Assembly: GCA_949987705.1 (NCBI GenBank)
Contig: OX465284.1
Span: 109,289,163-109,353,162, forward strand
Length of the DNA: 64,000 nucleotides
Source of the DNA: Thereva unica
Taxonomy: Eukaryota > Arthropoda > Insecta > Diptera > Therevidae
Direction: 5' to 3'
Shown here: positions 22,271-33,189 of the stretch, piece by piece
Layout of the letters: each line of letters starts with the position of its first letter
Numbering within the stretch: position 1 is the first letter of the stretch
Translations under genes and position numbers: made by a program
The notes under the pieces: generated by a model
What the model saw: only the letters and a program-made list of their open reading frames with translations
What the model was told of the DNA's origin: nothing
Databases searched by the model: none

Positions 22271-22790
22271 ATGTTACGATTTTTATTCTGTTTAGTTGGT
22301 CTAACGCTAATCGCGGTTGTTTATGGTGATAATAGTGTTCAGCCAGTTGGAGTTAGAGTTATTACAGATATCAACAAGTTTCGTGCTGCAAATCCTACCT
22401 TAAGGCTGGCCAAACTTGTGAAGAAATCAAATCAAGGACAACTTGTTTACACTTTGGGAAATCGTGTTCCTGGTAAATATGGATTTTTTTTTCTGTAGTG
22501 ATATTTATATTTAAATATGGTTTTTAGGCGACAGGCTGGTATCCCAAGGAACTAGCAACTTTCAATATGCATCCCTGCAGGACGTTCAACTAACTTTCAA
22601 CTATCCACACACCAGCGGAAGACCGGCGGTTGTTAGTCATGTAGAGATTACTGTCCAGCAGAGTTCGAATATTGGTGAGGCCTATGTGGTAGCTGGCGGT
22701 GTTGGCTACAGGGAGATTGAAGTTGTTGTTGTGGCTAAACGAACAAAGTATTTCAACTCAAAACTATTGATTCATGGTTATTATAAGTAA
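22271..22790 (+). CDS. MBF2 family gene 5
   Basis: Exons 22,271-22,472 and 22,528-22,790, 55-nt intron (the shortest of the eleven), phase 1. 154 aa. I choose the ATG at 22,271 because it begins a clean signal peptide (MLRFLFCLVGLTLIAVVYG); an upstream in-frame ATG at 22,241 would add ten polar residues. Exon 1 ends YTLGNRVPG, exon 2 begins DRLVSQGTSNFQYASLQDVQ. The core reads NYPHTS, VQQSSN, AGGVGYREI (GGVGY in place of the usual GGIGQ) and ends IHGYYK. Poly(A) signal AATAAA at 22,831-22,836. Product predicted to be secreted. It is a single diverged member with no close paralogue in the window. Confidence 0.9.
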
Positions 22791-22859
22791 TTGTGTGGAG
22801 ATTTTTGTAATGTGATATTAAAGGTAACAAAATAAAGCCAAAATTATGTATGAGAGATT

Positions 22860-23640
22860 TGTGAAATGCATGCAAGCTTTATGGTAAGATCTGTGGGGTG
22901 CAACAGCAAGGGAGGCCCAACCTCCGCTGAAAGGATGACGTAGACAAGCACGATCATAGCGTAGGGATGCCAACTTGAATTACATCAGCTTAGAACCAGT
23001 CAGTGAGCAGAGCTGTCAAAGAAAAAGAAGAAGAAGCAAGCTTGTGGAAGATCAAAACTTAGTACACGTATACTTGATGAGTTAACCTCGAGTTGAGTTA
23101 GGATCGACTGAGCTCGACTCAGCTCTGCTACCTGGGTTGAGTTGAAATTATGCATATAGACGCGAGTTTAGTTGTTGAGTAGTTGAATTTAGTTGACAGC
23201 AGCAGTTCTGTGATTTGAGACGCGAGTCAAAAACTCAACTCAACCTCAACTCCACTTTTCAACTCATCATGCAAACGTTGTAATTGAAGTAGCCGGCAAG
23301 TGTTACGTGAATAGAGTGAAGAGTACAGTGGCACGAGGTGTCTACAAAGTATTACTGGTTTTTTATGTGAAAAGCCAGCGCTTAGAAGTAAGCCCTTTGT
23401 TACTGTCGACGGTCCTATAATTGGGTGTAATGTCGAAAAGCACAATATAGTCGGAAATATAGTAGAGAGAAGAGTGAAGGAACTGCCAACGCCAACACTC
23501 TTTTCGCTGACTCTCATACAATACTATCGCGACAGAACGCTGACTTCAGGGGTAGAGCCCTCGCTATAAAAGAAGGGAAATGAGCAGAGCGCATGCGGAA
23601 TTGTGATTGAGAATATAAATGAGCCCTAGTTATTTGCGTT
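22860..23640. other. intergenic with one MITE
   Basis: 23,075-23,272 (GATGAGTTAACCTCGAGTTG ... TTTTCAACTCATCATG) is a TTGAGTTGAA-rich foldback of the same family as 47,896-48,150; their middles share CTCAGCTCTGCTACCTGGGT. No gene seen in the rest. Confidence 0.5.
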
Positions 23641-23935
23641 TTTAAACAGAGTGACGATGCTCGCTTGTGGGAACTTTTAGACTCCTACTGCGTATAGAAA
23701 CAGAGATTTGGAGATTCCCTTCTTTTATGGCAAGGGCTCTAGCGAACAGGAGATTGCTTCCTTTGCTTATAGGCGATGGCAGAAGAATTGGCAGAAAATT
23801 GAGGAAGAAAGAGGAAGAAAAGAAATAATGAAAGTTTTCAAGGTGCGAGAAATGGAAAGACTTTGGACCATGCTGCGAACTGGATTCGAACCACGAACCT
23901 TTATGATGGCAGTCGGACTCCTTTAGCCGCATATA
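23640..23935 (-). repeat. tRNA-derived SINE, minus orientation
   Basis: On the minus strand, GGCTAAAGGAGTCCGACTGC (A-box side, near 23,925) is followed by GTGGTTCGAATCC (B-box, near 23,885) and then a ~200-bp body with a CT-rich tract. Proteins read through it (GFEPRTF-MAVGLL) are the usual shadow of such SINE heads. Confidence 0.55.
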
Positions 23936-25050
23936 ATCGCCTCTCTAAAAGCTTCGTGATTGAACACGCGCTGTTACCTTCTACCCAGCCAGGCAACTTG
24001 TTCGTTCTAGAAATAGGGGCTGTTAGCTGCCAAAGAGAAGCTACATTCTCGTTTGAATAAATACCTGGGCCTGGGAAATGTGCTTGAAGTAGTATTATCA
24101 AGGTTTCTTTCCTAGTCTGTGTGAAGGAGTTATCGGTTCTCTTAATTGACTCGAGATAACTTAAAGCGTGTTTTACTAGAGCTTTACTGAGTTTTTTTGA
24201 GTGTCAAATGTTGAGAAAATTCCTCCAGCTATAATTTTTTGCTCGTCTAATCGCCCCATTATAGGGGGTAAGTCAGATTTTATAACTCTTCCAGTTGCCA
24301 CTCTTCTTGATTGCATTGAATAGGTTCCGTGTGGCGTGCTATATGCCCTAATGATTCGCACGTATTCGCCCATCGATGTGTCTGTGGTCTAAGTACGACG
24401 ATTTATCTTCATCGACGATTCATTTCTCAGATAATTACCAACGTGTTAAGTCGATAGCGTGATGCCTATAACCTCACGTCTCTGTCCATTGTCGAAGGTA
24501 GAATATATGCCTTGGTTTAGTACAGTGATGGGAAGGGCAGGACCGAGGCCGGAATTTTATTTGGGAATTTTCCGTAGCACCGGCTCGAACTGCCCGGCAG
24601 GCTGCTACTGGAGAAGAAAAAAATAAATATCAAATTATAATGGAGTAGTAGGGCTATGCCGCTATCAGCGCAGTGACATCATCGGTTGTTGTTTTGGGTG
24701 TGGATGTGGTCTTGGGTGTTAGTTAGCGACACCTGTTTGAATTGGGTGAACTATGCTGAGTCTTAGATGAGCTTGGGGAATTAGATTGAACCACCATATG
24801 CCTTGGATGAGCTTTAATGCTGAATGAGCTTTTGAACTTGTTGCGCCATGCTTGAACTTGCATATAACTCGGATGAGCTGTGGGAATTTCATCCTACCTA
24901 AACTTATTAATTTCGTATAATCCTGTCTCTCGATCATCCATTTGTAACTTGTTAACAATACGAATATAACAAAGTCGTTATTATTTAAATTATTTATAAA
25001 TATTTACACGCGTTTCAACAACTCAATAACATAAGGGCAATCCGAATTAT
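23936..25050. other. intergenic, no supported gene
   Basis: Only short frames (for example 24,176-24,373 and 24,719-24,958, minus strand) with no recognisable motif and no splice partners. 24,720-24,900 shows internally repeated GGATGAGCTT-like phrases. Confidence 0.4.
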
Positions 25051-25054
25051 CACA

Positions 25055-25559
25055 TTATTTATAATGTCCATAAACTGCAACTCTATAAGTAAAGAATGAT
25101 GCATTCTTCGCTTTAACAGCCGCTGAGATTTGTCTCATTCCAATTCCTCCAGATTGAAGAACGATTGCACCATCAATTGAGTCAGTTGTAACATGCACTT
25201 CAATAAAAGAAACAATTGCACCAGTTCCGGATTTAGGATAGTTCACGTTAAGCTGGACATCTTGATATTCCGGAAAAGTGTGGCTACCGCTTGATTGATC
25301 AACAAGTCTGTCGCCTACAATTTCACAAATTGCATTATACAAAAATGAAAGGAATTTATTAATAAATAAACCAACCTGCAACCCTTGCACCAATACCGTA
25401 CCGTGTTTCACGTTCGGCTGGTGTGTTTGGTACAACACGTGAATCAGAAGAAGTGGAAATAGTTTTAATAATTTGAACGTCAATATTATCGGGTTTTGGT
25501 GCAGCAGAAGCCAGTGTTGCCAGGGTAATAAATGCTGCCAAGAAGTAAATTCGTGCCAT
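25055..25559 (-). CDS. MBF2 family gene 6
   Basis: Exons 25,376-25,559 and 25,055-25,314, 61-nt intron with donor GTTGGT, phase 1. 147 aa, the shortest. Signal peptide MARIYFLAAFITLATLASAA is almost that of gene 7, although it lies on the opposite strand 5.6 kb away. The exon 1 end is unusual (RYGIGARVAG where YTLGNRVSG is expected). The core has DRLVDQSSG, NYPKSGTGA, VTTDSIDGAI (the QSSN loop replaced), SGGIGMRQI and YRVAVYGHYK. One NAS sequon. Upstream lie TATTTAAAC (25,626-25,634) as a weak TATA and CTTATCA (25,672-25,678), a TGATAAG GATA site. Predicted secreted. Confidence 0.88.
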
Positions 25560-25699
25560 TTTTTAGATGAAATTATTTTTGTCAGCTTCCAAACGATTTG
25601 TGATAACGTTCTGAAGGCGTTCCAGGTTTAAATAGTATTTCATCCAAGAAAGTCTGCGCCTCAATAATAATCTTATCATAATTTCTCTTGTGTACAAAA

Positions 25700-26560
25700 T
25701 TGTGTACAAAAAAATAATAATCTATTGCTGACTAATGCTATTTAAAAGACCTCTACTGGAAGATAAAAAAATTCTAAGAAATATTTTTTTTTTGATGCAT
25801 CAATATAAAATGATTTTGATGTAGTAAGATAGTCAGTAAAAAAGTTCGTGAGCATTTTAAAAGAAAAAAGGAAATGAAATGTTAAAAATTGGTGATAATC
25901 TATCATCAGTTCGAGCAGCAGGAGATCTGTTTTCGACCGCCTCACAGTGATTATTGTAGAACAAGTTAGCTGGGCAATATTATTTTCTTTGGTTTGTGCT
26001 TGTGAATGAGCTTAATAATCATAGATCTGAAGCTCTGCTAACTGCTAGACATTGCACCATGACGTGGCAAACGACATGACAGACTGGTAGTACAAAGGGT
26101 GACTCCTGAGCTTAGCACTGCCACATAAAAAAAAGTTCTGCCACTCATTATCATCACTGTCTGACGGATGAATCGCCCATAAAATAGTCATGATCATGAA
26201 TAGCAGATCTATGAAAAGTAGAAACTATATTAACACTTTGCTGCTTACAGCTAGGTTGAACGATTCAATCTAAGACTTCAGAAGAGAACGCACCAATTTT
26301 TTTCCGGGGGAGCTTCTCTTAAACCGTTTATCAAAGGGTCAGATGTAATCAGTAACATATTGAGTAAATCTCTAGTCGTAGATACTCGCGATCGCTTTTA
26401 CGTACTGTAGGGACAATGTCTAAGACAGGGGATACCTGCAAACAGCCAGTAGTGTCAGCCAGATTCTCACTGACTAAACTCGACAATCTGTTTGTGTGAC
26501 GTTTTAGTCCAGACTTTCATAATACGTAAAGATATTACTTCGGCCTGGCGTCAACCTCCA
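25700..26560. other. intergenic, repeat scraps
   Basis: 26,045-26,130 (GACATGACAGACTGGTAGTA, AAAGGGTGACTCCTGAGCTT) recurs inverted near 51,757-51,830 and, weaker, near 52,750 and 53,290, so it is a dispersed repeat. Nothing else recognised. Confidence 0.4.
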
Positions 26561-26569
26561 CGCCCACTC

Positions 26570-27035
26570 AGGAACCTCGGTAGTCTAGGGTTAAGGCGCC
26601 TGACTGCTATACCAGAGGTCCCGGGTTCGAATCCCGGCCAACCCCACGGTTCTTCGCCTTTTCCACTTTCCCACTTACATAACTTTCCTTCTCTCTCTTC
26701 TTCTCTCTTTACATTCCTGATTCCTCCTGTCATAGCCTTCCCTAGTCCTTCGCCGCTCCACCAAGCGCATGCCATCGGTTGGTTGATGAGATTCAACTCG
26801 TTTCAGGAGGCATAACACTCCAACGAGTTGTTCTCGATGCCTCGATGTCAGAATCGCGAAATGGTTGCGAGTAGGTGGAATAAAAATATCGCGGCTAGGT
26901 TGTGACAGTTCCTTCCTTCTCTTCTCTCTATCTTCCGGCTAGAGCTGCTGTTCGACAATGTATACGAAAAAAAATAGATTGTCGACAGTACAAAGGGACT
27001 TTCCCTAAGCCTCTAGTCTGTCACAAAAAAAAAAC
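26570..27035 (+). repeat. tRNA-derived SINE, near full length
   Basis: Head 26,571-26,647: A-box TAGTCTAGGGTTAAGGCG, B-box GGGTTCGAATCCC with a good T-stem. The 5' acceptor strand does not pair with the 3' CCAACCC, so it is not a functional tRNA. The CT-rich body leads to the 3' domain (from AATCGCGAAATGGTTGCGAG, 26,851) and ends TCTAGTCTGTCACAAAAAAA. Headless copies of the 3' domain are at 8,336, 11,655 and 59,500 (inverted). LINE-dependent retrotransposition is inferred from the family type. Confidence 0.65.
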
Positions 27036-27250
27036 TGCGTGAGGCAGTAACTCACTTCGCCATTTTCCATCAGAACCCACTTCACATTTGGTATGAGTCT
27101 ATGGGTCCTTCGGTGTTTACTAGGGATGGCCGATGACGATCTCCAAGTATGCGTTACCAGCCAATCAGGTGGGTTCACTCTGCGCAATGTGTTCTAAAAC
27201 GTAGTCAGTCGTCCTCCCAACCTTGCTTTCCTCTTCCTAATTATGATACC

Positions 27251-27660
27251 TCAGGAAGACGCTTCCCAGAAGCTGGGAGTCCAAATAAAAGAACTTACGA
27301 ACACTCTGCATGGACGGAATAACATCGCCCAAACATCACCAAGATGGTGAGAAAAATGAGAGCGATTTATCTCAAAGCGCAGGATGAAAGATGAGCGGAA
27401 AGAGTGGTGGAAGCCGCTAGACAAACGGCGCCCACTGAGAGTGTCCGACAAAAAAACCCTAGAAAGGACGTTGCTGTGGCTACAAAGCAGTCGAAGGAGG
27501 CCACAAAACTCCGGAAGCCGACTAGCGCCCTAGTGAGCCAGGTGAGGAGGCACAATTACGACAAAAGTCCGCAAAGAAGAGGAAGGAAAAGTCGCCTCGA
27601 AGAAGGTATAAAAAACGGCCAGGAAGAACGGCCAGGGAAAAGGTTCGGAAAAAAAAATTT
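27251..27660 (+). pseudogene. R1-type LINE ORF1 (gag-like), 5' part
   Basis: A Lys/Arg/Gln-rich frame (VRQKNPRKDVAVATKQSKEA, then RRHNYDKSPQRRGRKSRLEE) like the basic N-terminal region of insect LINE ORF1 proteins. It stops where the AACCGACTTC hairpin element begins. The continuation is at 28,646. No intact start is evident. Confidence 0.5.
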
Positions 27661-28645
27661 TTAAAAAAAAAAACCGACTTCAAAACTACATATACCTATG
27701 CATGCATATGTACAAACTTAAACTAAAAAGTAAATAAAAAATTTTTAAAAAAAAAAAAACCGACTTCAAAACTACATATACCTATGCATGCATATGTACA
27801 AACTTAAACTAAAAAGTAAATAAAAAATTTAAAAAAAAAAAAAACCGACTTCAAAACTACATATGTATACCTATGCATGCATATGTACAAACTTAAACTA
27901 AAAAGTAAAAAATAATATTTTAATTACCTCAAAGCAAGAGCCTTAAAGGACAGTTAAAAAAATTATTGATATTTATATATGTATGTATCTATTTAATATT
28001 TTTAAAAAGTTCATTTTGGAGTCGGTGCCAGCCAAAGAACAATTACGTTTATACATACCCTGAAAGCTTGGGTGCAAAAGAAAACTTACGTTAATACATA
28101 CCTTTGGCTGGCACCGACTCCAAAATGAACTTTTTAAAAATATTAAATAGATACATACATATATAAATATCAATAATTTTTTTAACTGTCCTTTAAGGCT
28201 CTTGCTTTGAGGTAATTAAAATATTATTTTTTACTTTTTAGTTTAAGTTTGTACATATGCATGCATAGGTATATGTAGTTTTGAAGTCGGTTTTTTGTTT
28301 TTTTTAATTTTTTATTTTTTACTTTTTAGTTTAAGTTTGTACATAAGGTATAGTTTTGAAGTCGGTTATTTTTACAAAATTGTATTCTACTCGTCATACC
28401 CTTTCATTTGATATCCATGAAGGGGGTCGGGAAACAAAATTGCAAAATTCGGCCGCCATCTTGGAACCGACCGCCATTTTTTTACAAAATTTATATGGGA
28501 CCACCTCTGAGGTATAACGTACCAAACAAAAAAAGAATCATCAAAATCGATTCATAATTGGCGGAGTAATCGCGTAACATACATAGAAAAAAAAAAAACA
28601 TACATTCGAATTGATAACCTCCTCTTTTTTGAAGTCGGTTAAAAA
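27661..28645. mobile_element. ~985-bp hairpin element inserted in LINE ORF1
   Basis: Terminal AACCGACTTCAAAA (first copy about 27,672) faces TTTTTTGAAGTCGGTTAAAA at the right end. The left side has three ~85-bp tandem units (about 27,672, 27,760, 27,843), the right side two inverted ones. The third left unit opens a long inverted repeat: left arm about 27,840-28,037, right arm 28,102-28,297, nearly perfect over ~195 bp, loop 64 nt. The right part (28,380-28,560) shares CTTTCATTTGATA and CGGCCGCCAT phrases with 48,300-48,400. No coding sequence recognised. Confidence 0.75.
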
Positions 28646-29045
28646 GGGCCTTCCTGGACTAACACAGGCGGGAAGGGAAGAAGAAGCAGAAAACCCGGAG
28701 AAAGAAAGAAAAGAAGCGTCCAGGAAACAGTATAAAGCCATAACTGTGGCAAGCGGGATATCCAGGGCGGAGATCCTAAAGAAGGTCTGAACGAATACTA
28801 CCTCAACGAACCTTGGGGAAGAGGTAACGCGCATGAGGCGGATACAAAGGGGGCCTTTTAGTGGAGCTGCAGAAGGGAGAAAACAAAACAGTGGATCTCC
28901 AGCAGATTATTGTAACCTCGCTAGGAGAGACAGCGCAGGTAAGGACAAGTACTAACCAGCTAGTGATCGAAATCAGGGACCGGGATGAAGTCGCTTCCAA
29001 AGTGAAGTGGGAGGGATTGCAAAATCCGTTAGGCTTACTGCAAGT
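28646..29045 (+). pseudogene. R1-type LINE ORF1, 3' part
   Basis: LVELQKGENKTVDLQQIIVT, SLGETAQVRTSTNQLVIEI and RDRDEVASKV match the conserved middle of R1/R2-group ORF1 proteins, where a LL-EL-KG, RTLV and LEIRDLD-like order is usual. A CCHC knuckle is not reached. It follows the inserted hairpin element and is then cut by unrelated antisense RT sequence, so the element is dead. Confidence 0.6.
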
Positions 29046-29059
29046 GCAGAAGCTTAGTA

Positions 29060-29520
29060 TCGGACAACTTTCCTTTTTTGCTCAGCGATCGTTAGTCCCT
29101 CTTTCTAGAATCACGTTATTAGCCCCCATATCATTGGCGATTATCTCGATTTCGTCGAGTCGCTTTCATACTACTTCATCATACACGATGATCCCCAAGA
29201 AGGGGCTTAAGACGGAGCCCTGCGAGACTCGGCAAGTTGTCCTATACTCTCTTACTACCTCATCTAACTCGCAGTGTAGTGTCCTGCCTACAAAGAATTT
29301 TATCACACTTATCCAATCCAATCCACGTAACCAACTTTATCAACTACCTTATTCCACCTCGCAGTGGTGAAATCTTATTAACCTCCATTGCTGCCTTTGC
29401 TTCACTAGTCAGCACATTGGCAGCACCTGTTATCGATCTACGCTTTCTGAAACCGAATTGCCTTTCAGACAAGTCGTTCCTTCCCGGCGTTTGAAAGTAA
29501 TCTGTTGCATATCACCCTTT
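29060..29520 (-). pseudogene. non-LTR reverse transcriptase fragments
   Basis: On the minus strand, LSERQFGFRKRRSITGAANV and ...TSEAKAAMEV near 29,390-29,490 and VSQGSVLSPFLGIIVYDEVV near 29,175-29,235 are the GFR and PQGSVLGPxLWNxxYD blocks of R1-like RTs. The catalytic FADD block is not preserved. Stops interrupt. Orientation is opposite to the ORF1 piece on its left. Confidence 0.6.
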
Positions 29521-30127
29521 CGAAAAACTAATCTATAATATTTAGACCTCATATCGTCTTGTAGGCCGGTCTCTCGAGTTATACCCGGCCAAGCTTTTGA
29601 AGCTTACATTGCTCAGGGTACACTTCAGGCACGGTATGAATACGGAAACCCACCTGGTGCCACACTGGCTACCAGCTTCACTGCTCTGTTCGGTATACCG
29701 CCTAGGCTAGGAGCTTTCCCAACGGTAATCCTTCTCGCGGCTTCCACAATTGATTCCTATTACCTCTGCTTCATCCACTTTTACTGAAGGTAGGCTGTGC
29801 GCATTCCCGATCTTTAGGAACCAGGGTCCACACGATGACTTGCAGCATTACAGGGCAGTAAGCATCCCCATGGATTACTATCGGCTTGCTCGCACAGGTT
29901 GCTAAGATGCTCCGTTTTACTTTTTCGGATGGCATTTTTTAGCCCTCTTTTCGGCTCGCTGTATTCCATAAGGAGTCCTTGCCGCCATCGCTGGAAGACT
30001 TCATGCCTTTAGATGAACCCTTCGTCGGTCCTCGATTGCATCATTCCACCAGAAGTTCGGTGGTCGTCTTCGAGGTTTTAGACGCTGACGCATGGAGGCG
30101 TCACATTTTCGCTTTCATTAGCCCTGT
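29521..30127. other. repeat-derived, unassigned
   Basis: Moderately GC-rich (unlike the AT-rich intergenic background) and full of short frames on both strands. Probably LINE sequence, but no motif could be confirmed. Confidence 0.3.
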
Positions 30128-30135
30128 CCTGTCTA

Positions 30136-30406
30136 AGGGCGGATCTAGAAAAGTTTTTTAGGGGGGGCGACCTGAGTAATAAAAAATTTTAAGGATATTT
30201 ATTATTTGTAGTGTTTATATGTTAATGAACTTGTGAATATGTATTTAAAAATATACTGTTTGAATGCTTCTACTTCGGGATATATCTAAGAAATAAAATG
30301 AAATCTGAGTGAAATGAAAAAGAGGTTGGGCTGAAATGCTAAAATTTTATTTTTATTTTTATTTTAGGGGGGGCGATCGCCCCCATCGCCCCCCCTGTGG
30401 ATCCGC
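30136..30406. mobile_element. 271-bp hAT-like MITE with G-run ends
   Basis: Perfect 8-bp direct repeats CCTGTCTA flank it (30,128-30,135 and 30,407-30,414). The ends AGGGCGGATCTAG and GTGGATCCGC are inverted relatives, each followed internally by a run of G (left) or C (right). TIR style and 8-bp duplication fit hAT. The 46,079-48,939 element has similar ends. Confidence 0.7.
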
Positions 30407-30419
30407 CCTGTCTACTCAG

Positions 30420-31060
30420 TTTTCCCCTACAGAGTTATCTCTTTAAACAGCTGTTCATCTTGTTCTTCGCCCATTTCGTCATCTCTGCCCCCTTTCTGTT
30501 CTTCTTCATATGCGGAAGGTTAAGGCGTGATGGTCGCTGTGCACACCCACTTTTTTTTTATTCACTTTACTCAGCAGGCATTGGAGTTCTCTGGCGATCG
30601 TTTCACTGATCAATTCGAGGTCATCCCTGCTATGACACAAGCTGCCTCAGCGAACGTGATGGCAAAGTTTCATTTAGCTTGTTTAGGTGTTTTGATGCCA
30701 CAAGCTCGTGTCCCTAAGGTAGAGTTTAAGAATGTTATCAATCCTCTGACCTTGAGTCTGGATATCTCTATTAAGTCTCCCAGAATGTAACTGCTCAAAG
30801 TGCATTGCCTGGCCTTAGCTACCACCGGGTATTTACACAGGAAGCGAACGAGTTCAACATAAATCTATTTTCTGCCTAAAAATTCCAATTAATAATTTCT
30901 CCAGAACTTTATTAATAACATGTCATTAACAAATTGCTTGATTTTGATAAATAAAAACACTTCTACGAAAAGACACCTCCACTTCCGTTCACCTTAATCT
31001 TAACAGCAATTATTCAACGCTTAATTTCTCGAATCACAGATAACGTTTGATAAGAAGTTG
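30420..31060. other. intergenic upstream of gene 7
   Basis: An 87-codon plus-strand frame (30,527-30,790) has no signal peptide or recognised motif and is unsupported. 31,048-31,054 is a TGATAAG GATA site upstream of gene 7, followed by TGATAA at 31,068. Confidence 0.4.
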
Positions 31061-31077
31061 CCTCTTTGATAAAACAG

Positions 31078-31085
31078 TATAAAAG
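31078..31085 (+). promoter_or_regulatory. TATA box of gene 7
   Basis: TATAAAAG, 95 bp upstream of the ATG at 31,173. TATCACAG about 30 bp downstream may be the initiator. Confidence 0.8.
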
Positions 31086-31172
31086 GCTCTTGAGAGCTCA
31101 CTTCGATATCACAGCAATTCCAGCGTCTTACATCGAATCCGAAGCTTCAATAACGAACAACAAACGATCAAA

Positions 31173-31699
31173 ATGGCCCGCATCTACTTCTTGGTAGCCT
31201 TTGTCGCTCTAGCAGCAATCGCCTCATCTGCACCACAAGTAGTCGAGAATCTTGACGTTGAAATCGTCCAAGAAGTCAACAAATTCCGCACTGAAAATCC
31301 CGGAGTTAGGCTGCGTGCTCTTGACGCCCCCCAGACAAAGGGTCAAATTCGTTACACACTTGGAAATCGCATATCAGGTGAGTGATTGTGAATGGTGAAA
31401 TTTGAAGGGAAATTTTGAAACTGATTTTGAATTTTGATCCTTCAGGAGATCGACTTGTTGCACAAGCCAGCAACAGTTATGTTTATCCCACATTCCAAGA
31501 TGTCCAGCTTAAGCTGAACTATCCCACATCTGGGTATGGTGCTGTTATCACTTATGTTGAGGTCGTCGTTGATCAAAGCTCGAACGATGGCAATGCCTTT
31601 GTCACGTCTGGAGGAATTGGACAGCGTCAAATATCTCTGATGGTGGAAGCTAAGTGGACGTCTTACTTCAACTACAGAGTTGTGTTTTATGGATATTAA
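31173..31699 (+). CDS. MBF2 family gene 7, canonical form
   Basis: Exons 31,173-31,377 and 31,446-31,699, 68-nt intron, donor GTGAGT, acceptor TTCAG, phase 1. 152 aa. Signal peptide MARIYFLVAFVALAAIASSA. Exon 1 carries DVEIVQEVNKFRTENPGVRL and ends RYTLGNRISG. Exon 2 has DRLVAQ (70-75), YPTFQDVQLKLNYP (82-95), VVDQSSNDG, SGGIGQRQI (123-131) and ends VVFYGY. This is the most consensus-like member and the best query for the family. Codon use is more GC-rich than that of genes 1-4. Poly(A) signal 31,740-31,745. The original Bombyx MBF2 is described as a transcriptional coactivator partner, but a signal peptide here argues for secretion. Confidence 0.93.
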
Positions 31700-31759
31700 G
31701 TTGTAATGCAGTATTTATTTTAATAATAATAACAATATTAATAAAATGAGGTTTTATAA

Positions 31760-32300
31760 AAAAATTTGAGAATGGCATTTTTTTCAACTTGAATCATCTT
31801 CGTTGTTTTTTGAATGCTCCTTTAGTTTTTGCAATGTGAGATCTTGTGAGTCATATGAGCTCCTGATAGTACCGAAGCCCTTCCACCTTACTTCTGAGTC
31901 AGAATGAGGTGGGTATAGAAAGCTTTGATGGTGCTCTAAGTCAACTATTGCACTGGTATAGATAATAGTATCGAAGTCATACTTGACGCGTAGAAGAAGT
32001 ACTTGAGAGACTTCTTTAAAAAACTTATACTAAAGTAAATAATAAAGAAGCGAAGGCAGCCGAAGTACAGATTACCCAGAAAACGATGGCTTATCTTCAT
32101 CTCCAATAAAGGAAACTGCAAATGCCATATCAAAACTGAAAAATCATAAAGCCCACACATCATGGGGTAGTATGGAATAGAAAGTTACTTCTGTCCTCCG
32201 TGTCGAATTGTTAGCTCTCACCTTGCCATTTAACTGGAGTGATGTTATCGTGGGTATCCTCGAATCCGAATCGTATCCCGATGATGCTTCTTTAAAGATC
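31760..32300. other. intergenic, no supported gene
   Basis: No motif or convincing frame seen. The 72-codon minus frame at 31,945-32,163 is AT-driven. Confidence 0.4.
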
Positions 32301-32309
32301 GTCGCTTAT

Positions 32310-32830
32310 TTGTCAATCATTACCTCCCCCCGTCTATGCTGTGATCTAAAACGCGCAGAGTGGACATGAGCGTTCTTACTATTTATTTGATGCCCTAGGT
32401 ACATTCAGCTAATTACTGAATATGGCAGTGATACCGTAGCGATGCATTTTCAAGCTCACCCATACTTAGCTGATCGGAATAAGCTCAGTACACGCTCATA
32501 TTTGTAGGTAGACTGAAATCAGGGATTTTTTATCTCTATAGGTGAAAATAGCAGCGAGAATAGAGGAGTCCTCCCTGGGCACGCCGTCTCTACCAGTCTG
32601 CCTACGCTGCTGTGGATGATTCTAGTTTTTAGTATGAAAAAGATGCACTGGCAACAACCATTGTAGCCACAGGATTCCACCAGTGCTACCTGGTTAGTCT
32701 CGATGGTAACTTTGTTAAAAGCGCCTTCTTTTTCCAGGAAGGCTGCCAAGGTAAATTGGTTGTATTCTAGGGAGTATTCTATGGTACGCACTACTTAATG
32801 CAGTGCTACGTCAATCGGTTTTCTCTTCCA
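32310..32830 (-). pseudogene. non-LTR reverse transcriptase fragment
   Basis: The minus strand reads EYSLEYNQFTLAAFLEKEGA then FNKVTIET, matching the palm A motif (LAAFLDIEGAFNNV) of jockey/R1-group RTs. Further on, a frameshifted block resembles RGCPQGGVLSPLLW. The first catalytic Asp is replaced (LEKEGAF instead of LDIEGAF), so it is inactive. Confidence 0.65.
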
Positions 32831-33189
32831 ATATGCATACTGAGAGGGAGACATTAGGACCTCTGCTATAGAACATAGGAGGTATATGTCTAGCATGCAT
32901 TCTAGGATCTTGACGAGAAAAATCATCCTTTGCCGTTTCGTCTACCAGCCTTCGAATTAAAGATCACTTTGTTCCTTCTCCAGCTGTGAGACATGTAGTT
33001 GTAGTGCAGGTCGCTCTTGTAGATTTATAATTAAAAAAAAAAATTAACAATAAACATATATGATGTCATTAAATATATTGCCCGTTCATGCAAATTTTTA
33101 ATTGCACCCTTGCTTCCAAAAAGGTTGTCTATTCCTGCCTATACAATAAAATTAGTTCTTCTTTGTTCTTCGTTACAAATTTAAATATT

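Noticed and set aside
26571..26647. tRNA gene
   Set aside because: A-box, B-box and T-arm look right, but the acceptor stem does not pair and the anticodon stem is poor. It is followed by a SINE body.
28541..28834. 97-codon minus-strand frame
   Set aside because: It is antisense to the LINE ORF1 fragment and the hairpin element's right end.
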